Assembly (NCBI RefSeq): GCF_000717335.1
Contig: NZ_JNYZ01000002.1
Coordinates: 248,001-312,000, forward strand
Length of the DNA stretch: 64,000 nucleotides
Direction: 5' to 3'
Origin: Amycolatopsis jejuensis
GTDB lineage: Bacteria; Actinomycetota; Actinomycetes; Mycobacteriales; Pseudonocardiaceae
Position 1 is the stretch's first letter, and every line of letters begins with the position of its first letter. A model generated the notes under the pieces. It was not told where the DNA came from, searched no databases, and was given only the letters and a program-made list of their open reading frames with translations. Positions 51,770 to 63,600 of the stretch are shown in pieces. Position numbers and translations under genes: made by a program.

Positions 51770-52975
51770 TCACCAACGCAGGGCGAGTAACCGTTCCGCC
51801 GCCGCCTTCGCCCCATCGGTGCGGACCTGCACGGCCAAAGCCGTTGCCCGCGTGCGGGTTTCGGGCGACAGCACCCTCTTGAAGGCGAGGCTCAGCAACT
51901 CCGCACTCGGCGGTGGGCCGTCGAACGAGGCGCCGATGCCCGTCTCCGCGACGCGGCTCGCCCAGTACGGGTTGTCCGCCAGTTGCAGCGCCACCACGAC
52001 CTGCGGTGCGCCTGCCCGGGCTGCGGCCAGGGTGGTGCCTGCGCCGCCGTGGTGGACGACTGCGGCGACGTGGGCAAACAAGCGCTGGTGGTTGACCTCG
52101 CCGATGGCGAAGCTGTCGTCGTGGCCGTCGAGGACGTCCAGGTCTGCCCAGCCACGTGACACGAGTACGCGGCGGCCCTGTGCGCGGATCGCCTCGACGG
52201 TCCGGTGGCCGATGTCCGCGGACGGGCGGATGCTGCCGAAACCCACGTACACCGGCGGAGTGCCCGCGTCGAGGAAGGTCACCAGGTCCGCCGGGAGCGG
52301 GCGGTCGTCCGGGGTGGTGAACGCGCCGGTCTGGACCACGTCGAGGCCGGGGGTCTCCGGCCATGGTCCCAGTGCCGGGTCTGCTGCCAGCCACGGGCGA
52401 TCGCTGTAGACGTGGTCGCGGACGTTGGTCACCGGCGGCAGGCCGAGCGTGGACCGGTGGCGGTTGAGGGTCTCGCGGTACTCCGCGTCGACGTTCCGGG
52501 CGTCCAGGTCCCACAGTGTCTCGTTGTCCGCCTCGGCCGGCGCGGGCCAGCCTGACCGCGGGGGCGGCGCATGGTGCGGCGAGGGCAGGTTGACTGCCGC
52601 ATAACTGACGTACACGTAGCCGATTCCCGCTGCCTCGGCGACCGATCGCGCGGCTACCTGCGCGAGCCCGGCGGCGACCAGTACGGCACAGCCCTCCGCC
52701 GCGGCGGGGAGCAGGGCGAACTGGGCGTCGACGAGTTCGGTGCGGTAGCGGGAAAACTCCTCCGCCGACGGCGGGGTCTTCCGGCGCATCAACTCCCCCA
52801 TCGGCGGGCCGATCGGGACCACCTCGATCCCGAGACCGCCCAGCCGTGCCGTGAACTCCTCGTCCGGCGGCGTGCACATCCGCACCTGCACGCCGAGCGC
52901 GCGCAGCCGACCTGCGAGTGCCACCAGGGGTTCGACGTCACCGCGTGACCCGTAGGTCGCCAGCAGCACCCGCAT
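51770..52975 (-). CDS. GT1-family glycosyltransferase (vancomycin Gtf-like)
   Basis: A 401-residue GT-B glycosyltransferase. MRVLLATYGSRGDVEPLVALAGRLRALGVQVRMCTPPDEEF is almost the canonical N-terminus of the GtfA/B/E enzymes that glycosylate vancomycin-type peptides and of related macrolide enzymes. The C-terminal half has VYVGFGSI, the donor-binding block HVAAVVHHGGAGTTLAAARAGAPQVVVALQLADNPYWASRVAETGIG, and an acceptor region that is harder to read. It transfers a sugar from an NDP donor to a natural product or xenobiotic. It stands 7 bases from the aminomutase gene (convergent) and beside a nucleotidyltransferase and the NRPS, so tailoring of that product is likely but unproven. Confidence 0.9.
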   Translation of the reverse strand: MRVLLATYGSRGDVEPLVALAGRLRALGVQVRMCTPPDEEFTARLGGLGIEVVPIGPPMGELMRRKTPPSAEEFSRYRTELVDAQFALLPAAAEGCAVLVAAGLAQVAARSVAEAAGIGYVYVSYAAVNLPSPHHAPPPRSGWPAPAEADNETLWDLDARNVDAEYRETLNRHRSTLGLPPVTNVRDHVYSDRPWLAADPALGPWPETPGLDVVQTGAFTTPDDRPLPADLVTFLDAGTPPVYVGFGSIRPSADIGHRTVEAIRAQGRRVLVSRGWADLDVLDGHDDSFAIGEVNHQRLFAHVAAVVHHGGAGTTLAAARAGAPQVVVALQLADNPYWASRVAETGIGASFDGPPPSAELLSLAFKRVLSPETRTRATALAVQVRTDGAKAAAERLLALRW

Positions 52976-53036
52976 TCCGTGTCCTCATTCCGTCGGCAGC
53001 ACCACATTCGACCGTAGCGGGGTACGGTGATCAGTG

Positions 53037-53702
53037 ATGCAGCATTCCCCTGATGTCTCGGTCATCCTGCCGTGCGCCGGATTCGCGACGCGCTTCGGCG
53101 CGCCCTACGCCAAGGAGCTGCACTGCCTCGCGCCCGGCGTCACGGTACTGGACCGCAGCCTGGCGCCGGTTGCCGAATTGGCCGAAAGCGGGCTCGCCGT
53201 GCGGCTGGTGGTCGTCATCGGTCCGCACAAGCTCGACACCGTCGGCTATCTTGCGCGCTACGCCACCACCTTCCAGATCGTCTTCGTCTACCAGGACGAA
53301 CCGGGGCTCGCCGGGGCGATCAGGACCGCACTTCCGCTGACCTGCGGACCGGTTGCCCTTGTCCTGCCGGACATCGTGGTGTCCGGGCCCGGGAGTCTCC
53401 GTGCGGCAGTGGAAAAAGCCGAGGTGGCCGGGTGGAGTGTCGTCGCCGCGGACGAGCCCGATCCCCGGGTGCTGCGGCAGATGGGCGCACTGGCCGTGAT
53501 CGGCGGCGCGACGGTGAAGGCGGCCGCCGAAAAACCTGACGATCCGGCTGATTTCAACGCATTCTGGGGCATCGTGGTCGCAGGCGAGGACGAAGCACCC
53601 CGGCTGCCCGACGTGGTATGCAAGGCCGCAGAGAGCCCGCTGGCCGGTGCGTCCGCGGTGATGGTGGAGCGGATCGTCAACTACAACACCGCGGCGGGCT
53701 GA
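53037..53702 (+). CDS. Sugar nucleotidyltransferase-like protein
   Basis: A 221-residue NTP-transferase-fold protein. The opening VSVILPCAGFATRFGAPYAKELHCLAPG matches the nucleotide-binding signature (xAGxxxRxxP...K) of glucose-1-phosphate thymidylyl/uridylyl transferases, and VALVLPDIVVSGPGSLRAAV contains the usual D-containing metal-binding strand. At 221 residues it is a little short. NAFWGIVVAGED looks like the product-binding F-W-G region. It may make an activated sugar for the adjacent glycosyltransferase. The ATG at 53037 is used; a GTG one codon earlier is possible. Confidence 0.75.
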   Translation: MQHSPDVSVILPCAGFATRFGAPYAKELHCLAPGVTVLDRSLAPVAELAESGLAVRLVVVIGPHKLDTVGYLARYATTFQIVFVYQDEPGLAGAIRTALPLTCGPVALVLPDIVVSGPGSLRAAVEKAEVAGWSVVAADEPDPRVLRQMGALAVIGGATVKAAAEKPDDPADFNAFWGIVVAGEDEAPRLPDVVCKAAESPLAGASAVMVERIVNYNTAAG

Positions 53703-53866
53703 GCGGGAGCCCCCGCTCACGAGGGTGCCGTTCTCCCTTACGTGCCAGCGGATCGGGACTTCCGGGCAGACTTGCACGACAACTCGTTACCGCTGCGAAC
53801 GTTCGGTGTTAACTTTTCGGAAAGGCAAGCAAATTTTCCCTGACCGTCCCCGAAAGGCCGTCCTCG
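53703..53866 (+). promoter_or_regulatory. Leader region of the NRPS operon
   Basis: These 164 bases lie between the nucleotidyltransferase gene and the first NRPS gene. They become AT-richer towards the end, with TTAACTTTTC at about 53811 and AAATTTTCCC at about 53832 as possible -10 regions, and a GAAAGG ribosome site at 53850. The exact promoter cannot be fixed. Confidence 0.35.
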
Positions 53867-56800
53867 ATGCAGGTGTCCGCACCGCTGTCGTCCGGTCAGC
53901 AGCGTTTGTGGACGGTGTCCCAGCTCACCGAGGCAGGCTCGGCCTACAACGAAACCATGGCGTTCACCCTTCGCGGTCCACTCGACCGTGCAGCGTTGCG
54001 CCGGGCCCTCGACGCCCTCGCCGAACGGCACGAAACCTTGCGGACCCGCTTCGCCGTCGAGGACGGGCAACCGGTGCAGATCGTCCTCGACGAGACTGGT
54101 TTCCCGTGCACTGTCACCGATGTGACCGGACAGCCGGAGGACAAGGCAGCGCTGCGCCGTACCGAACCGTTCGAGCCGTTCGACCTCGCAAGCGCTCCAC
54201 CGGCCCGGGCCCGGCTGCTCATCGACGGCCCCGAGCACCACATTCTGCTGATCACCGTGCACCACATCGTCTTCGACGGCTGGTCCCGCACGGTGCTCCT
54301 GCGCGAGCTCGGCGTCCTCTACACCGCCGAGCTGCGTGGCGACCTGGCGGACCTGCCGGAGACTCGTCCGTACCGGGAATACGCACGGGCACAACAGGAT
54401 TGGCTCGCCGGTCCGGCTCCGCAGCCGCACGAGACGTACTGGGGCGACCGGCTCGATGGCGTCCCGGCAGTGCTGGATCTCCCTGCCGACCGCCCGCGTC
54501 CGGCCCGGCAGGACTATCGCGGAGCCCGGGTCCGCGTCTCCCTCGGGCCACACCTCACCGCTGCGGTGAAGAAGCTGGCACGCGAGCACGGTGTCACGCC
54601 CTATTCCGCGGTCCTGACCTGCTGGTCGATGCTGCTGTCCCGGCTTTCCGGGCAGGATGACATCGTTGTCGGTGTGCCGACGGCCAACCGCGGCGGGGGC
54701 GGCGAGTACCCGGCCACGATCGGATTTTTCGTCAACACCCTTGCCGTGCGGGCGGATCTGGGCGGCGGTGTGACCGGCGCGGTGCTGCTCAAGCAGGTCC
54801 GGGCGGCGCTCCGGGGCGCGATCGACCACGTCGGCCTGCCGTTCGAGCGGGTCGTCGAGCTGGTGAACCCGCCACGCAGCCCGGCGCACACGCCGTTGTT
54901 CCAGACCATGGTCGCGTGGGTGCCGACGGTGCACGACCTCCTGGAGCTGCCGGGAGTGGCCGCCGAACCGCTCGAAGTGGAGCACGCGCCCGCGAAGTTC
55001 GACCTGGCACTCGGCATGGCCGACGAGGACGGCGACATCACCGGGCATCTCGACTACGCCGTCGCCCTCTTCGACCATGCCACGGCGCAGCGGTACGCGC
55101 GGTATTTCGTCCGGCTGCTCGAACAGCTCGTCGCACGTCCGGACGCTGAAGCCACGAGCTACGAACTCCTGGACGAGGCCGAACGGCGCGAAATTCTCGC
55201 CTGGAGCGCCGGGCCGCGCCCGAATCGCCGGCCGGGCGGGCTCGTGGAGCGGTTCACGGCCCATGCCGATGCTGCCCCGGACGCCCCCGCCCTCGTCTGC
55301 GACGGCCGGACCAGCACGTACGGCGAACTCGACCAGCGCACCACCCGGCTGGCCAATGCCTTGCGCGCCCGCGGCGTCGGGCCGGGCGAGGTGGTGGCAA
55401 TCCACAGTGAACGGTCGACGGAACTGGTGGTCGCCGTGCTGGGCGTGCTGAAGGCGGGCGCGGCGTACCTCCCCCTCGACCCGGCCCAGCCGCCCGCCCG
55501 GCGCGAGGCGATGATCGAGGACGCACGTCCGGCCCTCGTGCTGCGTGACGACCCGGATTCAATTGCGGCTCTCGCCGCCGAAGGAGACCCGAAGCGGCGA
55601 CTGGTGCCGGCCGGGCCCGGCGAAACCGCGTACGTCATCTACACCTCAGGCTCGACCGGGCGTCCCAAGGGGGTCGCCGTCACCCACCACAGCGTTCTCG
55701 CCCTGTTCGACCAGTGGCTTGACCGCTTCGGCGCGACCCCGGGTGAGGCGACGTCGGCGTGGTCCGGCATCGGCTTCGACGCCTCGGTGCACGAACTGCT
55801 GCTTCCCCTCACCACCGGCGCCGTGCTGCACGTGGTGCCCGAGGACGTCCGGGCCGATCCGGCGGCACTGCTGGCGTGGTTGCGGGAACACCAGGTGGTG
55901 CAGGCCTTTCTGCCGCCCTCCTATGTCCGGTGGATCGACGAGGACCCGGCCCGCGCGGCCGGGCTGGCGCTGCGGCATGTGCTCACCGGGGTCGAACCCC
56001 TGCCGGAGGCCGCGCTCGCCCGGTTCGCCGCGGCCGTGCCCGGCCTCCGGATCTGTTTCGGCTACGGGCCGACCGAGGCCACGCTGTACGCCACCGCCCA
56101 CTTCGACCCGCAGCCGGTCGACCGCCCGGCGCCGATCGGACGGCCGCTGCCCGGGTCGCGGATGTACCTGCTGGACGAACGGCTGCGGCCGGTCCCGCCG
56201 GGGATCGCCGGTGAGGTGTTCCTGGCCGGGGACTGCCTGGCGCGCGGGTATCTGCACCGGCCGGGGCTCACCGCGGAACGGTTCGTGCCGGACCCGTTCG
56301 CGCCGGGCGAGCGGATGTACCGCACCGGTGACCTGGCCCGCTGGCTGCCGAGCGGGGAAGCCGAGTACGCCGGCCGCCGCGACGACCAGATCAAGCTGCG
56401 CGGGTTCCGCATCGAACCCGGAGAGGTGACGGCCGCGCTGCTCGCGGTGCCTGGGGTCCGCGAGGCGGCCGTGCTGGTGGACCGCGCCGGTGAGCCAAAG
56501 CTCGTAGCCGGAGTGGCGGGCGGTGGCCGGACGCTGCACGAATGGCGCGCGGCGCTGGCCGACCGGCTCCCGGACTACATGATCCCGTCCGTGTTCGCCG
56601 AGTTCGACCGGCTGCCGCTCAACCCCAGCGGCAAACTCGACCGCGACGCCGTGCTGGCGCAGGCGCGGGCGAGCACCGCCGTCAACACCGTCAACACCGC
56701 CGCGCCGCGCGACCACGTCGAACTCGCGCTGCACCGGATCTGGCGGAACCTGCTGCTGCACCCGTCGATCGGCGTGTCGGACGACTTCTTCGACGTCGGC

Positions 56801-57649
56801 GGCACCTCGATCTCGGCGATCAAGCTCGCCCACACCATCGGCACGGAGTTCGGCCGTGAGCTGCCGATCCGGGACGTGATCCTGCACCCGACCATCGAGG
56901 CGCAGGCCGCGCTGCTCCGGGCGGACGAACCGGCAAGCGCCGGTGGCAGCCTGATCGAGTTCCGCCGCGGCACCGGCCGGGCGCGCGTCGTGTGCGTGCA
57001 TCCGGCGGGTGGGACGGCATTCTGCTACCTGCCGCTCAGCGCGGCGCTGCCCGAGGACGCCGGGGTCGTCGGGATCCAGTCGCCCGGGCTCGGCCCCGGT
57101 GAGGAGCCGCTGCCGAGTGTCGAGGCGATGGCCGAGGAGTACCTGCGGCTCGTCGCGCCGCAGCCCGGTGAGGTCCTGGTCCTGTGTGGACTGTCCTACG
57201 GCGGCCTGGTCGCCTACGAGATGGGCCGGCGGCTCGCGAAGCGGCATCCGCGGGTCAGCGTCGTCCTGCTCGACACCGCGGGCACCGACGACCCCGCCGC
57301 GCGGGCCGCGATCGGGCCGGTCCCGGCGGCCGAGTTCCGCGAGAAACTGGTGCGGTTCAACGGAATGTACCCGGGCATCGAGGACGCACAGATCGAGCGC
57401 TACCACCGCACGTACAACCACAACCGGCACACCGCCCGCGAGCACGACCCCGGCGAATCGGCCGCGCGGGTGGTGTTCGTGCAGGCCACCGGCGAGGACA
57501 CGATCCCGGGTGGCGACGAGTTCTGGCGCCGCCGCGTGCTCGGCGAGTTCGAGGTGGTCCCGGTCGGCTGCGGGCACTGGGACCTGCTCGAAAGCGCCGC
57601 GCTGCCACGGGTCGCGGAGCTGATCACCGCCGAACTGGCGGACCGATGA
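53867..57649 (+). CDS. NRPS module C-A-T-TE (terminal module)
   Basis: A 1260-residue peptide synthetase. Condensation domain, residues of about 5-440, with HHIVFDG (His132, His133, Asp137). Adenylation domain, about 455-930: YTSGSTGRPKG, GYGPTEAT, YRTGDLARW, DDQIKLRGFRIEPGEV, NPSGKLDR. Carrier protein Ser981 in DVGGTSISAIKL. Thioesterase, about 1020-1260, with Ser1110 (GLSYGG) and His1237 (GCGHWD). By alignment the A-domain pocket residues read D-A-H-F-L-G-G-L-Y-K, a code I cannot assign; the Asp at position 1 implies an alpha-amino acid. The TE shows this is the chain-releasing module, although its gene comes first. It overlaps the next gene by ATGA. Confidence 0.93.
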   Translation: MQVSAPLSSGQQRLWTVSQLTEAGSAYNETMAFTLRGPLDRAALRRALDALAERHETLRTRFAVEDGQPVQIVLDETGFPCTVTDVTGQPEDKAALRRTEPFEPFDLASAPPARARLLIDGPEHHILLITVHHIVFDGWSRTVLLRELGVLYTAELRGDLADLPETRPYREYARAQQDWLAGPAPQPHETYWGDRLDGVPAVLDLPADRPRPARQDYRGARVRVSLGPHLTAAVKKLAREHGVTPYSAVLTCWSMLLSRLSGQDDIVVGVPTANRGGGGEYPATIGFFVNTLAVRADLGGGVTGAVLLKQVRAALRGAIDHVGLPFERVVELVNPPRSPAHTPLFQTMVAWVPTVHDLLELPGVAAEPLEVEHAPAKFDLALGMADEDGDITGHLDYAVALFDHATAQRYARYFVRLLEQLVARPDAEATSYELLDEAERREILAWSAGPRPNRRPGGLVERFTAHADAAPDAPALVCDGRTSTYGELDQRTTRLANALRARGVGPGEVVAIHSERSTELVVAVLGVLKAGAAYLPLDPAQPPARREAMIEDARPALVLRDDPDSIAALAAEGDPKRRLVPAGPGETAYVIYTSGSTGRPKGVAVTHHSVLALFDQWLDRFGATPGEATSAWSGIGFDASVHELLLPLTTGAVLHVVPEDVRADPAALLAWLREHQVVQAFLPPSYVRWIDEDPARAAGLALRHVLTGVEPLPEAALARFAAAVPGLRICFGYGPTEATLYATAHFDPQPVDRPAPIGRPLPGSRMYLLDERLRPVPPGIAGEVFLAGDCLARGYLHRPGLTAERFVPDPFAPGERMYRTGDLARWLPSGEAEYAGRRDDQIKLRGFRIEPGEVTAALLAVPGVREAAVLVDRAGEPKLVAGVAGGGRTLHEWRAALADRLPDYMIPSVFAEFDRLPLNPSGKLDRDAVLAQARASTAVNTVNTAAPRDHVELALHRIWRNLLLHPSIGVSDDFFDVGGTSISAIKLAHTIGTEFGRELPIRDVILHPTIEAQAALLRADEPASAGGSLIEFRRGTGRARVVCVHPAGGTAFCYLPLSAALPEDAGVVGIQSPGLGPGEEPLPSVEAMAEEYLRLVAPQPGEVLVLCGLSYGGLVAYEMGRRLAKRHPRVSVVLLDTAGTDDPAARAAIGPVPAAEFREKLVRFNGMYPGIEDAQIERYHRTYNHNRHTAREHDPGESAARVVFVQATGEDTIPGGDEFWRRRVLGEFEVVPVGCGHWDLLESAALPRVAELITAELADR

Positions 57650-60600
57650 CCTCGATCGCCCGCCGCATCCACGACCGGGCCCGGCTGCACCCGGACGCAC
57701 TCGCCGTGTCCGATGGTTCCCGCCGCCTCACCTACGCCCAGCTCGACGCCGGAGCCGCCGCGGTCGCGGAAGCGTTGTCCCGCAAGGGGGTTCGCCCGGG
57801 GGATGCCGTCGCGGTCGCGCTGCCGCGGTCGGCAGAGCTGGTGCAGGTCATGCTCGGGGTGCTGCGGCTGGGTGGGCAAGTCGTGCCGCTGGACCGGCAG
57901 AGCCCGCCCGCCCGCCGGGACGTGATCCTTGCCGACTCGGGGGCGGCGGTGGTCGTCGACGACGAGCTGCCGCCTGCTGAACTACTTGCCGAATCCGCCG
58001 TCCCGGCCGACCCCGCTCCGGCGTCGTTCCTCTTCTACACCTCCGGCACGACCGGGCGGCCCAAAGGGGTCGAGGTGCGGGACGCGGGCATCGTCCGGCT
58101 GGCCGAGCCGGGCTGGCTCGACCCCGGCACGCGCTTCGCGTCACTGGCCAATCCGGCATTCGACGCGATCAGCTTCGAGGTCTGGGTCCCGCTGCTCGCC
58201 GGCGGCACGTGCGTGATCCTCGACGACGACACCGTCCGGGACCCGCGGGCGTTCGCCGACGCGCTGGTCCGCGAACGCATCGACACGATGTTCGTCACCG
58301 CCACGCTGTTCAACGCCGTCGCCGAAACCGTGCCGGACAGCTTCTCGACCGTGCGCCGGGTCCTGGTCGGCGGCGAGCAGCTCAACGCGGCGGTGATCCG
58401 CCGCTGGTACCAGGCCAATCCGGATGCGCCGACCCGGCTGCAGAACGGGTACGGCCCCACCGAGACCACGACGTTCGCGCTCAGCTACCCCATTCCGCGG
58501 GACTTCGACGGCGACGTGGTGCCGATCGGCCGTCCACTTCCGGGCACCGGTGCGGTGGCGGTGACGCCGGACCAGCGCGTGGCCGCCGAGGGCGAGGTCG
58601 CCGAGCTGTATCTGTCGGGAGCAGGGGTCGCGCCCGGCTACCGCGGCCTGCCCGCGGAAACCGGGGAGCGGTTCGTGCGGCTGCCGTGGTTCGACGACGG
58701 CCGCGCACGGTTCTATCGCACCGGTGACCTGGTGCGCGTGCTGCCCGGCGGGCTGTTCGCCTACGCCGGGCGGACCGACCGGCAGGTGAAGGTCCGCGGG
58801 TTCCGGATCGAGCCGGGCGAGCTGGAGCAGCGGCTCCTCGCGCATCCGGAGATCCGGCAAGCCCACGTCGCCGTCCGCCGCGCGGCCACGGCGGAGCTGC
58901 TCGCCTTCGTCGTCACCGGCGGTCTTTCCTACGACGCATTCGAAGCGCACTTGAGCGATACCGTGCCGTCGTACATGCGGCCGCACCTCGTCTTCCGGGT
59001 CGAGGAGCTGCCCCGGAACGCGAACGGGAAGGTCGACGAACCCGCGCTCCTGGCCAGTGGATTCCCGCCGTGGCGGCCGGGCAGCAGCGGCGAAGCGACG
59101 TCGTGGCAGCGCGAGATCCTGGACGTCGTCGAGGAAGTGCTCGGCCTTCCGGACGCCCGGCCCGAGGACACCTGGCTGCGGTCCGGCGGTGATTCGCTCA
59201 AGGCGTTGCGGCTGCGGTTCGCGATCCGCGAGCGCTGGGGTGCGGACCTGGCGCCGTCGGTGGTCCAGCGTGGCACGTTCGCCGACCTCGCGTCCGCGGT
59301 CACGGCCGCACGTCGTCCGCCCTACCCGGAGCTTGCCGCGCCGACCATCGCCACCACAGCGCCCGCGACCAGCGAACAACAGCGGCTTTGGCTGCTGCAG
59401 CAACGAAATCCGGGGTCGACGGCGTACCATGTGCCGCTTGCCTTCCGGATCACCGGCGAGGCCGACCTGCACCAGAACGTCCGCGCGGTCGTCGAACGGC
59501 ACCCGGCGCTGCGGACGGCGTTCGAAGCCAGACCCGAGGGTCTGCGGCAGGTGGCGAAAGCGCCGTATGACCCGTGGATCGAACCGGACGACGACTTCTT
59601 CACCGCACCGTTCGACCTCGCGTCGGGCCGGCTGCTGCGGGCGGCGTGGCGGCCGGAGACCGACGGTTCGAGCACGTTTCTGCTGTGCCTGCACCACATC
59701 GCGGTCGACGGCTGGTCGCTGAACGTGCTCTTCCGTGAGCTGTCCGGCGGCGCTCCGAATCCTGGCGCGCACACGCCGTTCGACTTCGCCGGGTGGCAGT
59801 CGCGGTGGTTCGCCTCCCCTGCCTACCACGCCCAGCGGGCATCGCTGGCCGCTCGGCTCCCCGACGACCCCGGGTCCGCCGGCGACGCGTCACTCGCCGG
59901 GCGGCTGCGGATCACCACGATCGAGCGCACGCGGGTCGACGAATGGGCCGGTGAGCTGGGCCTGACCCGGTTCCAGCTCCTGCTGGGCGTGTTCGCCTCC
60001 AGCCTGTACGCGGTGACCGGGCGGACCCGGCCGCGGATCGCGTCGCCGGTGGCGAACCGGCCGATGCGGGAGTTCGAGGACAGCGTCGGGATGTTCGCCA
60101 ATACCGTGCGGCTGCCGATGGCGGTGGACCCGGACGAAGACCTCGACCCCCAGCTCCGGCGGCTCGGCGCGGCGGCGGGCACGGTATTGGACCACCAGGA
60201 CGTCGCGTTCGCCGACCTCGAACCGGCGCAGGCGGCGTTCGACTACCTGTTCGTCCTGGAGAACACCGACTTCGCCGCGCTGAAGGTACCCGGGTGCCCG
60301 ATCAGTCCACAATGGATCGAAGCGGCCGAGGCCAAGTGCGCGCTCACGCTGTCGGTCGTGGAACGGCCGGACGGCTTCGACTGTCTCTGGGAGTACGGCG
60401 ACGGCCACTTCACCGCGGCCGAAGCCGAGGCGCTCGGCGAGGTGTTCGCCCGCGCCCTCACCGAAGGCGGGACCCCGGCCGAGCTGGCGGAGCCGTACCG
60501 CCGCGGGTTGCCCGACCACGGCCGCGGCGAACCGGCAGAGCTGGCCTGGGACACCGTCGCGGAAGGGTTCGCGCGGCAGGTCGCACGGACTCCCGACGCT

Positions 60601-63600
60601 CCGGCTTTGGTCGGCGACACGACGCTGTCCTACGCCGAGCTGGACGCGCACGCGGCCCGCCTCGCCGCTGTCCTCCCCGACGACGCCACTGATGTCGCGC
60701 TGTACTTCCGGCCGTCGGCGGAACACGTCGTCGCGCTGCTTGCGCTGGCGCGGCTGAACATCACCGCGGTGCCGCTCGACCCCGGGTATCCGCCCGCGTT
60801 GCTGCGCGAAGTACTCGAGCGGGTCCAGCCGCGGTGTGTGCTGCTCGCCCCGGGCGACGCCTTCGACACCGACATCGAACGGCACTTCGTCACGCTGACC
60901 GACGGGCCGGTGCCGGACGTTCCGGCCCGCCGCGCCGGGCGGCCGCTCTACACGCTGTTCACCTCCGGCTCGACGGGCGCACCCAAGGGCGTCCGGGTCC
61001 CGGATCGCACACTGGCCAACCTCATCCAATGGCAGGACGCGCCGCCCGCGGCCACGCAGCAGTTCTCGATGCTGTCGTTCGACGTGTCGTTCCAGGAGAT
61101 CTTCACGACCCTCTGTGGCGGCGGCCGGCTGCACCTGGTCCGCCCGGAGTGGCGGCACGACGTCCCGGCCCTGCTCGACCAGCTCGAAACCGCCGGGATC
61201 GAACGCCTCTTCCTGCCGTATGTCGCGCTCCAGCTGCTGGCCGAGCACGGCGCGCGGGCCCGGCGTTACCCGTCGCGGCTGCGGGACGTGGTCACCGCGG
61301 GCGAGCAGCTGGTGTGCACCCCGGCGATCCGCCGCTGGTTCGCCGGCCTGCCCGGCGTGCGGCTGCACAACCACTACGGTCCCACCGAAACGCACGTGGT
61401 GAGCGCGCTGACCCTCGACGGCAACCCGGAGCAGTGGCCCGAGCGGCCCGCGATCGGACGTCCGGTGGCGAACACCGCACTGCGGGTTGCCGACGCCACG
61501 GGCGCGCCCTTGCCGCCGGGGCAGATCGGCGAGCTGCTGATCGGTGGTCTCCCGGCGAACCGGTGCTACCTGGGCGAAGCGGCCGAGGAGAAGTTCGCCG
61601 AACTACCCGAGCTGTACTACCGCAGCGGCGACCTCGCGCATTTCGACCACTCCGGGCTGCTGCACTTCGACGGCCGCGCCGACCGGCAGGTCAAGCTCAG
61701 CGGGCACCGGGTGGAGCTCGGGCAGGTGGAGGCCGCGCTGCTGCGGCATCCGGACGTCGTGAACGTCGTCGTCGCGGCGGACGGGGACCGGCTGACCGCG
61801 TACCTGGAATCCCGGCGCGCGACCACCACTGCCGAGCTCGTCGCGCACCTCACGCCGCTGTTGCCGCCGCACGCGCGCGTCGACCGGTTCCGGGTCGTCG
61901 CCGCGCTGCCGCGCACGCCCAGCGGGAAGCTCGATCGCGACGCGGCACCGCGGACCCCCGGCGAAGACCTCCAGCGGGCCGCCGGGCACCCGAGCGAGCT
62001 TGCGGTGCTGTTCGAGGAAGTGACCGGGGTGCCGATCGGCCCCGACGAGACGTTCTTCGCCGCCGGTGCCACGAGCCTGTCGCTGATGCGGTTTCACCTG
62101 CGCTGCGCCGAGGCGGGGTACCGGTTCACCGTGGCCGATCTTTTCGAGCACGTCACCCTCCGGGACTTGACCCGGCATCTGGAGAGCGGTGCCGCCCCCG
62201 CGCCGGTCGCGGATTCGGCAGGCACCGACGAGCCGGTGGCCATCATCGGGATGGCGGTACGGCTGCCGGGCGCGCCGGATCTGGCCGCGTTTTGGAACCT
62301 GACAAGGGAAGGCCGCCGCGGTATCGAGGAATTCGCGGCGACCGAGGGGCTGGTCGGTGCGCGCAGTCTGCTGGACCGGCCGCTGGGGTTCGACCCCGAA
62401 CATTTCGGGATCAGCCACCGGGACGCGGCGCTGATGGACCCGCAGCAACGGCAGCTGCTGATGTGCTCGGTCGAAGCGCTGGCGCACGCCGGGATCGCCC
62501 GTGCGGCGGGGCGGGTCGGGCTGATCGCGGGCTGCGGCGAGAACACGTACTTCCAGCAGATGCTGCGCGAGGCCGACCCGGCCGCGCTGCCGGACGGCTT
62601 CCAGCTCGCCCTCCACCACGAGAAGGATTTCCTCGCCACGAAGGTCGCCTACCATCTCGATCTGACCGGCCCCGTGCTCACGACCCAGACCGCCTGCTCG
62701 AGTTCGCTCGTCGCCGTGCACCAGGCCGCCGGGATGCTGCGAGGCGGCGAAGCGGACGTGATGCTGGCGGGCGGGGTCCTCGTCGATGTCACGCTGGCCG
62801 AGGGGTACCGATACCGGCCGCAGCACATCTTCTCCGCGGACGGGCATTGCCGCCCGTTCAGCGACGACGCGGACGGGACGGTCGGCGGCAGCGGTGTCGG
62901 CGTGGTGGTGCTGAAGCCGCTCAGCAAGGCACGCCACGACGGCGACACGGTGTACGCGGTGATCACGGGCTCCGCGCTGACCAACGACGGCGCCGTGAAA
63001 CAGGGTTACAGCGCGCCTTCCCCGGCCGGGCAACGAGAAGCGATCCGGGCCGCGCTGCAGCGAGCCGGACGGTCCGGTGCGGATGTCGGGTACGTGGAAA
63101 CCCATGGAACCGGGACACGTCTGGGCGACCCGATCGAGGTCGCCGCGCTGCGCGAAGCGATGCCGGACTCGGCCGGATGTGCGCTGTCGTCGGTGAAGAG
63201 CCAGATCGGCCACCTCGGCGCGGCAGCGGGAGTGGTCGGCCTGATCCGCGCGACGCTGGCCGTCCACCACGGCGTCCTCCCGCCGACCGTCGATTTCCGC
63301 GCCTCGAACCCCGCGCTGGACCTGGGCCCGTTCCGGATCCCGACCGAGGCCGAGCCGTGGCCCGCGGGCCCGCGCGTGGCGGGGGTGAGCAGCTTCGGGA
63401 TCGGCGGGACCAACGCGCACGTGGTGGTGGAATCATCCCGGCCGGTGCCACGTGCGCCTGCCGATCCGGCCCGCCGCGTGGTGCTTTCCGCGCGCAGCGC
63501 GACTGCCTTGCGCCTCGACGCCCAACGGGTGGCGGACTACCTGGCCGCCCACTCTGAGTCCTATGTGGACGTTCTTCGGCACCTGCAGTCCGGCCGCGCG

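Noticed and set aside
60834..63557. 907-codon frame inside the NRPS-PKS gene
   Set aside because: It is the +1 shadow of the A, carrier and KS domains; the true frame has all catalytic motifs and continues through.
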